Part shown: positions 6,199 to 9,828 of the stretch, piece by piece
Numbering within the stretch: the first letter of the stretch is position 1
How the letters are laid out: each line of letters begins with the position of its first letter
Source of the DNA: an uncultured Chloroflexota bacterium
GTDB lineage: Bacteria > Chloroflexota > Limnocylindria > Limnocylindrales > CSP1-4
Direction: 5' to 3'
DNA length: 9,828 nt
Assembly (NCBI GenBank): GCA_903928275.1
Contig: CAIYQJ010000256.1
Span: 1-9,828, forward strand
Position numbers and translations under genes: made by a program
Notes under the pieces: generated by a model
Seen by the model: only the letters and a program-made list of their open reading frames with translations
Told to the model about the DNA's origin: nothing
The model's database searches: none

Positions 6199-6801
6199 TC
6201 AGGCGCTGCGCCGTCCGGCCAGTGCGCCCTGGGCCAGTACGAGCGCCACGCCGGTCGCGACCGAGGCCGCGACGAGGACGAAGAGCGCGAAAGGGTCACG
6301 GGCGGGAGTCTCGGCTGGCGGGATCGTAGTGGTCGACGGCATGGACGGGGAAGGGCCTCCGCTGGAGGCTTCCAGGGCGGCGACGGTCGCGGGCACGCCG
6401 GCGAGGCCGTCCGGGTCGATCGACCCGTCGGGCGAGACGAGCAGCGCCGTGGTGCCCCGGAAGTCGAGGCCGTTGGGGTCCGTGAGCAGGAGGACGACCC
6501 GCTGGCCGGGGACGAGCGCCACGGCCTTTGGATCCGGCGCGAACGTGAGGGCGGCGCCGGCCGTGCCCTTGAGGACGCGCTCCACCGAGAGGCGGTACCC
6601 GGCCGAGACGGTGGGCGCGTCCATGACCGTGGCGACGACGACGACCGCGGAACGGTCGTAGACCGCGGCGAAGGTCGTCTTCGTCCCGCTCGCGGCCCCG
6701 ACCGGGCCGGGCGCGAGGATGACCGCGACGGAGGCGGCGAGCGCCGCGACCGTTGCCGCGAGCGGGCGGCGTGCGAGGTGCGGGAGAGGGTCCACGAGCA
6801 T
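6199..6801 (-). CDS. Secreted single-pass membrane-anchored protein of unknown function
   Basis: About 200 residues. A signal peptide (roughly 12-36, ending GPVGAASG) is followed by a beta-rich extracellular domain (about 40-146) with RSAVVVVATVMDAP, YRLSVERVLKG and GQRVVLLL. A Ser/Pro/Thr-rich linker (148-168) and a C-terminal transmembrane helix (170-192) ending GRRSA follow. The V-x-x-VLKG pattern recalls secreted NTR/TIMP-like domains, but this is only a resemblance. GGAGG directly abuts the ATG at 6801, so the GTG at 6795, 6 nt after it, may be the true start (198 residues). It lies 35 bp downstream of the C39-like gene on the same strand, so the pair is probably one operon acting outside the membrane. 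I do not recognise a named family. Confidence 0.78.
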   Translation of the reverse strand: MLVDPLPHLARRPLAATVAALAASVAVILAPGPVGAASGTKTTFAAVYDRSAVVVVATVMDAPTVSAGYRLSVERVLKGTAGAALTFAPDPKAVALVPGQRVVLLLTDPNGLDFRGTTALLVSPDGSIDPDGLAGVPATVAALEASSGGPSPSMPSTTTIPPAETPARDPFALFVLVAASVATGVALVLAQGALAGRRSA

Positions 6802-6836
6802 CCTCCGGTCTTCGATGCAGGGAGCCCGACGGGGGG

Positions 6837-7898
6837 TCAGTACAGGTACCCGGTGCCCCACGATGCGACCGCGAGGTACAGGGAGCGTCGCGCGATGGTG
6901 AAGAGGCCGCCGTTGCGGTTGCTGGAGCTGCCGTTGCACAGCTTCCCGCACGTGTCGAGGTAGACGTACGTGCCCGCCGCGTCGTCGTACCCGACGATGG
7001 TGATCGTGTGTCCCAGGGCGCGCGACCAGTTCGGCAGGTACGCGGTGTTCACGGCCGCGACGATCGGGGCGTTGTCGTAGCCGACCGCCCACGCCACGTC
7101 CGCGTGGAGCTGGGCTTCGGTGAACCGCGCGCCGTAGGCCGGCTGGACGGCGTAGTAGTACGACGCCCAGTAGGGCGAGTGACCCGAGATCTCCCAGTTG
7201 AGCGCGTCGCGCGTGTCCTGGAGCGTGGCCCCGGTGGTGGGGTAGTAGGAGAAGTCCACGAGCCCCGGCGTTGCCCAGCCGGGCGGGAAGACCTGCTCGG
7301 CCATGTACATGAGGAATGCGCGGCCCTTCGTGGGGTAGCCGCTCACCGAGTCGGCGGACGCCCAGTACGTCCGCACCTGCCGGGGTCCGTACGGCTCCAC
7401 GAAGTAGCTCGGGGCCCGGCCCGTCACCCGCGTCGACCCGAAGTAGGCCGCCGCGACCGTCGCGCCGCCCGGCGCGCAGAAGTTCCAGTAGTTCAGGTCC
7501 ACGAAGGACATGCCGCGATCGTCCACGCCCGACCCCGGCGGCTCGACGATGAGCTGCGTGTCGGTCGTGACGAGCCGCTTCGCGAGCGGCAGCGCCAACA
7601 TCGGCGTAGCGAGCTCCACTGTCACGGCCGCCGGGCCGGCCAGGTGGACCCGATGGGCCGTCTTGGCCGTGGTCCACGCGGCGTTCTGCACGACCCTGGA
7701 CTTGCCCACGGCTCCGGGCGGTGCCGCGCCCCCGGTGGCGCCGCCGGGATCGGCGGCCGCCGTCGCCGGGGTGGCGAGGGCGACGATGAGTGCGGCCGCC
7801 GCGGCGGCGCGCACGATGCGGGGGAACGCGCGGGCATTCCGCGTCTTCCCCGATCCCCAGCGACCGAGCGGCCGCCCGAGGAGCCTGGATCCGGCCAT
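6837..7898 (-). CDS. Secreted C39-like cysteine peptidase-fold protein
   Basis: A 353-residue exported protein. It has a basic start, a hydrophobic stretch and a likely signal-peptidase site at ATAAA/DP near residue 49. The domain after residue about 110 has the papain-like C39 pattern: Cys141 in NYWNFCAPGGAT with a following helix, His297 in LGHTITIVGYDD and Asp315 in YVYLDTCG. These form a plausible Cys-His-Asp triad. Cys317 and Cys321 could form a disulfide. Length and layout resemble C39-family or C39-like proteins of high-GC bacteria. No ABC exporter with a peptidase domain and no double-glycine peptide is nearby, so a bacteriocin-processing role is not supported. GGGAGGG (7904-7910) gives a good start at 7898. 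The substrate is unknown; it could be a peptidase, a transglutaminase-like enzyme, or catalytically silent. Confidence 0.8.
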   Translation of the reverse strand: MAGSRLLGRPLGRWGSGKTRNARAFPRIVRAAAAAALIVALATPATAAADPGGATGGAAPPGAVGKSRVVQNAAWTTAKTAHRVHLAGPAAVTVELATPMLALPLAKRLVTTDTQLIVEPPGSGVDDRGMSFVDLNYWNFCAPGGATVAAAYFGSTRVTGRAPSYFVEPYGPRQVRTYWASADSVSGYPTKGRAFLMYMAEQVFPPGWATPGLVDFSYYPTTGATLQDTRDALNWEISGHSPYWASYYYAVQPAYGARFTEAQLHADVAWAVGYDNAPIVAAVNTAYLPNWSRALGHTITIVGYDDAAGTYVYLDTCGKLCNGSSSNRNGGLFTIARRSLYLAVASWGTGYLY

Positions 7899-8463
7899 GG
7901 GATCCCTCCCGCTGCGTCGCCGGTCGGGACCGATCGACCGCCGTGGTCGAACCCGCCGGCGGTCCAGGGGAGACTGCTCCGGGGCGCTCGTCGGCAGCCC
8001 ACCGCCGGATCACCGGCGGATCGCGGGCGCGGACGCGACAGTCGCCGCCGGCTACGCGCACGGCGCGGACGGTCGGTACGCGCCGGACGAGGAGGCCGTT
8101 GGGCCGCTTCGGGGTGGCTTCCCGTTCGACATGCGCGCGGTCGTCGAGTTCCTCGTCGCGGCCGGCTCGATCCTCCCGCGCGTCGAGACAGCCTTCCGCG
8201 ACGGCGCCGGGATCCGGCCGGCGGAGCTCCAGGCGGCCCTGGCGGACCCCACGGCGATCATCACGTACGGCGGCGACCTCGTGTACTGCCTGCAGGAGGG
8301 GCTCGCGGACGGCGGCGCCGGGTTCGGCGGGACATTCGGCCGCCCTGCGCTCCGGCGGCTGCTCGCCGCGTACGGCTTCGCGGTCGTGGCGACGTACGTC
8401 CAGCCAGTCGGCTACGAGCTGACGCGCGCGGTCCCCGACCGCGCGGCTTCACGCCCCGGCTGA
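7897..8463 (+). CDS. Hypothetical protein, start uncertain
   Basis: The open frame gives 188 residues from the ATG at 7897 or 110 from the ATG at 8131. From about 8023 onward third positions are almost all G/C and the protein looks real. It includes GGFPFDMRAVVEFLVAAGSILPRVE in two stretches, then AELQAALADPTAIITYGGDLV and a C-terminus with YGFAVVATYVQPVGYELTRAV. Before that the product is arginine-rich and the third-position bias drops, so it may not be translated. No ATG, GTG or TTG lies between the two starts. The earlier one is kept because coding character extends upstream of 8131, but it overlaps the C39-like start codon on the other strand; a GAGGAG (7878-7883) lies 13 nt before it. 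No signal peptide, membrane helix or known motif is recognised. A hairpin follows at 8477. Confidence 0.55.
   Translation: MGSLPLRRRSGPIDRRGRTRRRSRGDCSGALVGSPPPDHRRIAGADATVAAGYAHGADGRYAPDEEAVGPLRGGFPFDMRAVVEFLVAAGSILPRVETAFRDGAGIRPAELQAALADPTAIITYGGDLVYCLQEGLADGGAGFGGTFGRPALRRLLAAYGFAVVATYVQPVGYELTRAVPDRAASRPG
7921..8019. promoter_or_regulatory. Cluster of dyads between divergent genes
   Basis: Three inverted repeats lie upstream of the C39-like gene: CGGTCG/CGACCG (7921-7940), CCGCCGGCGG (7953-7962), and CCGCCGG-ATCA-CCGGCGG (8002-8019). The last two share CCGCCGG. This is a plausible operator region for the minus-strand gene pair and perhaps the + strand ORF. No confident -10/-35 pair was found. 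GC-rich DNA produces such dyads by chance, so the call is tentative. Confidence 0.35.
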
Positions 8464-8476
8464 CCTTCGGGATCGT

Positions 8477-8502
8477 CTCCGGCCGGTCCGGGACGGCCGG
8501 AG
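8477..8502 (+). terminator. 9-bp hairpin between the hypothetical ORF and the PIG-L gene
   Basis: CTCCGGCCG (8477-8485) and CGGCCGGAG (8494-8502) are perfect complements with an 8-nt loop, 13 nt after the stop at 8463. It directly abuts the TAGGAT box at 8503, so it may be either a terminator or an operator for the next gene. Confidence 0.45.
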
Positions 8503-8508
8503 TAGGAT
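8503..8508 (+). promoter_or_regulatory. Putative -10 box TAGGAT, leaderless start of the PIG-L gene
   Basis: TAGGAT fits TAnnnT and ends 7 nt before the ATG at 8516; no Shine-Dalgarno precedes that ATG. It overlaps the alternative ATG at 8507, which argues for 8516 as the real start. Confidence 0.45.
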
Positions 8509-8515
8509 GCCGCCC

Positions 8516-9475
8516 ATGTCCCACATGCGACCGCTCGACCAGCATCGATCCACCCTCATGACCGTCCACGCCCACCCCGACGACGAGGTCATCGGTACGG
8601 GGGGCGTCATGGCCCGCGCCGTCGCCGAGGGCCGTCGCGTCGTCCTCGTCACGTGCACGCGCGGGGAGCTCGGCGAGATCGTCGTGCCCGCTCTTGACAC
8701 CAAGGAGAACCGACGACGCCTCGGGGAGATGCGGGCGGCCGAGCTCGAGGCCGCAATGGGCGAGCTCGGCGTCACCGAGTGGGAGAACCTCGGCTATCGC
8801 GATTCCGGGATGATGGGCACCGCCGGGAATCGCGACGCCCGCTGCTTCTGGGAGGCTCCCGTCGACGAGGCGGCGCGGCGGCTCGTCTTCCTCATCCGCA
8901 CGTACCGGCCCGACGTGATGACGACCTACAACGACTTCGGCGGGTACGGCCACCCCGACCACATCGCGTCCCATCGCGTGACGGTCGCGGCGTTCGCGCG
9001 GGCCGGCGACGCGGCGTGGTACCCGGAGCAGGTCGCTGCCGAGCACGGCGGCGCCGGTCCCTCCGAGGTCGCGGGCGGCCTCGTGCCCTGGGCCCCCGCC
9101 AAGCTCTACGAGCAGGCGCAGGATCCGGCGCTGCGCGAGCGGATGCGCGAGATGCTCCACGAGCGCGGCCTCCGGACGTTCTGGGATCCGCCGGCGGACG
9201 CGACGCCGGAGCAGCGTGCGACGTTCGACGCGTGGATCGCCCAGATGACGATCGACCCGGCCACGATCACGACGCGGGTGGACGTGGCTCCGTGGGCGGA
9301 GCGCCGATTCGCCGCGCTGCGCTGCCACGCGACGCAGATCTCGATCGACAACCCTCTCCTCGCCCTCGGCCCGGACGCCTGGCGCGAGCTGGGCGGCCAG
9401 GAGGCCTTCGTGCTGCGCGAGTCGCGTGTGCCCGCGACCCCGCCCGAGACGGACCTCTTCGCCGGCATCGCGTAG
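8516..9475 (+). CDS. PIG-L/LmbE family deacetylase, Mca/MshB-like
   Basis: A 319-residue zinc-dependent amidase/deacetylase. The N-terminal AHPDDE motif supplies the zinc ligands His20 and Asp23 and the general base Asp22. The second motif GHPDH supplies the third ligand, His149. The stretches VTCTRGELGEIVVPAL, VTEWENLGYRDSGM and RPDVMTTYNDFGGYGHPDH follow the mycothiol S-conjugate amidase (Mca) / MshB pattern closely, and the length fits that group. Those enzymes cleave the amide of mycothiol conjugates or deacetylate GlcNAc-inositol; the exact substrate here is inferred only. Cys48 and Cys110 are unusual but not diagnostic. In-frame ATGs lie at 8507, 8516 and 8525; 8516 is chosen for the -10 box spacing. 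No other thiol-biosynthesis gene is in the window. A terminator-like hairpin follows at 9505. Confidence 0.88.
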   Translation: MSHMRPLDQHRSTLMTVHAHPDDEVIGTGGVMARAVAEGRRVVLVTCTRGELGEIVVPALDTKENRRRLGEMRAAELEAAMGELGVTEWENLGYRDSGMMGTAGNRDARCFWEAPVDEAARRLVFLIRTYRPDVMTTYNDFGGYGHPDHIASHRVTVAAFARAGDAAWYPEQVAAEHGGAGPSEVAGGLVPWAPAKLYEQAQDPALRERMREMLHERGLRTFWDPPADATPEQRATFDAWIAQMTIDPATITTRVDVAPWAERRFAALRCHATQISIDNPLLALGPDAWRELGGQEAFVLRESRVPATPPETDLFAGIA

Positions 9476-9504
9476 GGCCGGTGCGCCGGCCGCCACGAAT
9501 CCGA

Positions 9505-9528
9505 ACGCCCCGTCCGGGGACGGGGCGT
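9505..9528. terminator. Bidirectional terminator-like hairpin
   Basis: ACGCCCCGTCC (9505-9515) and its perfect complement (9518-9528) are separated by GG; in practice one or two inner pairs would open to form a loop. It sits 29 nt after the deacetylase stop and 13 nt beyond the 3' end of the minus-strand tRNA, so it can serve both converging transcripts. There is no T-run on either side. Confidence 0.65.
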
Positions 9529-9541
9529 GAAGAGAGCGAGA

Positions 9542-9618
9542 TGGCGGACCCGACCGGATTCGAACCGGCGATCTCCAGCGTGACAGGCTGGCATGTTGGG
9601 CCGCTACACCACGGGTCC
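9542..9618 (-). tRNA. tRNA-Asp (anticodon GTC)
   Basis: A 77-nt cloverleaf on the minus strand. The acceptor stem GGACCCG pairs with CGGGTCC, with discriminator G and an encoded CCA. The D-stem is GTGT/ACAT (one G-U pair). The anticodon stem CCAGC/GCTGG encloses the loop CTGTCAC with anticodon GTC. The T-arm is GCCGG-TTCGAAT-CCGGT. The discriminator G and GTC anticodon are standard aspartate identity elements. All arms pair, so the gene looks functional. Confidence 0.97.
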
Positions 9619-9631
9619 GTTGCGGCGGTGC

Positions 9632-9637
9632 AGTGTA
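9632..9637 (-). promoter_or_regulatory. -10 box TACACT of tRNA-Asp
   Basis: On the minus strand TGCTACACT is an extended -10 element; TACACT ends 13 nt before the mature tRNA 5' end at 9618, implying a short leader of about 6-7 nt. The -35 region (around 9655-9660, CGGGTC) is poor. The right repeat array begins 27 bp upstream of this box. Confidence 0.55.
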
Positions 9638-9663
9638 GCACGCCCGCGCTGAGCGACCCGCCC

Positions 9664-9785
9664 ATCGTCCCGGACGCTCGTATCGCGCGCTGCCGCACCG
9701 TGGAGCACCGCCTATCGCCCCGGACGCTCGTATCGCGCCCTGCCGCACCTTGGAGCACCGCATATCGTCCCGGACGCTCGTATCG
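9664..9785. repeat. 50-bp tandem repeat array, right (diverged units)
   Basis: Cores at 9664-9685, 9714-9735 and 9764-9785 have an exact 50-bp period. Each begins ATCGYCCCGGACGCT and ends CGTATCG. The two 28-bp intervals are similar but not identical (CTGCCGCACC, then G or T, then TGGAGCACCGC) and unrelated to the interval of the left array. The core matches the left array except for C/T at position 5 and C/G at position 16. All three cores here, and the fourth left core, are followed by CG. The sequence after 9787 no longer matches. Confidence 0.93.
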
Positions 9786-9828
9786 CGGCACGTCGATGCG
9801 CTGTGGGCGGGGAAGACGGTGATGAAGC

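Noticed and set aside
6753..8561. Plus-strand 602-residue open frame
   Set aside because: It is antisense to the C39-like gene, is arginine/glycine-rich, and has no domain; the opposite strand carries the recognisable protein.
173..9663. Mobile genomic island between the two repeat arrays
   Set aside because: No integrase, transposase or tRNA-end duplication is present, and base composition looks even across the segment; kept only as a hypothesis in the findings.
8261..9763. Minus-strand 500-residue open frame
   Set aside because: It is antisense to the PIG-L gene and even reads through the tRNA and the repeat array; it is not a gene.
9822..9828. Start of a further gene at the right edge (ATGAAG after GGGGAAG)
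   Set aside because: Only two codons are visible, which is too little to support a call.

Overview
The window is very GC-rich DNA (by eye about 72-73%) with extreme G/C at third codon positions in every real gene. It is densely packed and uses both Shine-Dalgarno starts and what look like leaderless starts. The gene set (YxlE/F/G-like ABC module, ChrB-like protein plus MFS carrier, CaiB/BaiF CoA-transferase, DUF2277, Mca/MshB-like PIG-L amidase) fits a high-GC Chloroflexota or Actinomycetota chromosome. I cannot decide between the two from sequence alone. No integrase, transposase, phage gene or CRISPR array was seen.

Layout: 1-172 holds three identical 50-bp tandem repeats plus the start of a fourth. 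173-637 has no recognisable gene but contains a strong hairpin. 638-2723 (+) is a three-gene module with 4-bp GTGA overlaps: a small two-helix membrane protein (PLDc_N/YxlE type), an ABC ATPase and an ABC-2 permease. 2775-4636 (+) is a ChrB-domain chromate-resistance-like protein overlapping an MFS transporter. 4638-6801 (-) runs, in transcription order, from a secreted single-TM protein to a DUF2277 protein to a class III CoA-transferase. Upstream of these on the same strand lies a secreted C39-like cysteine-peptidase-fold protein (6837-7898). A divergent + strand ORF of unknown function ends at 8463. It is followed by a Mca/MshB-like deacetylase (8516-9475), a terminator-like hairpin and a minus-strand tRNA-Asp(GTC). 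Three diverged units of the same 50-bp repeat family fill 9664-9785.

Functionally, the ABC module is probably an exporter or envelope-stress unit. The ChrB-like/MFS pair is probably an oxyanion or toxicant resistance pair. The C39-like protein and the membrane-anchored protein are probably co-transcribed and both act outside the membrane. The rest looks like housekeeping or peripheral metabolism.

The most unusual observations are the two arrays of one repeat family, with the same 22-bp core and exact 50-bp period, 9.5 kb apart at the two ends of the window, and a recurring TAnnnT box 6-7 nt before three start codons. I found no convincing complete novel system.
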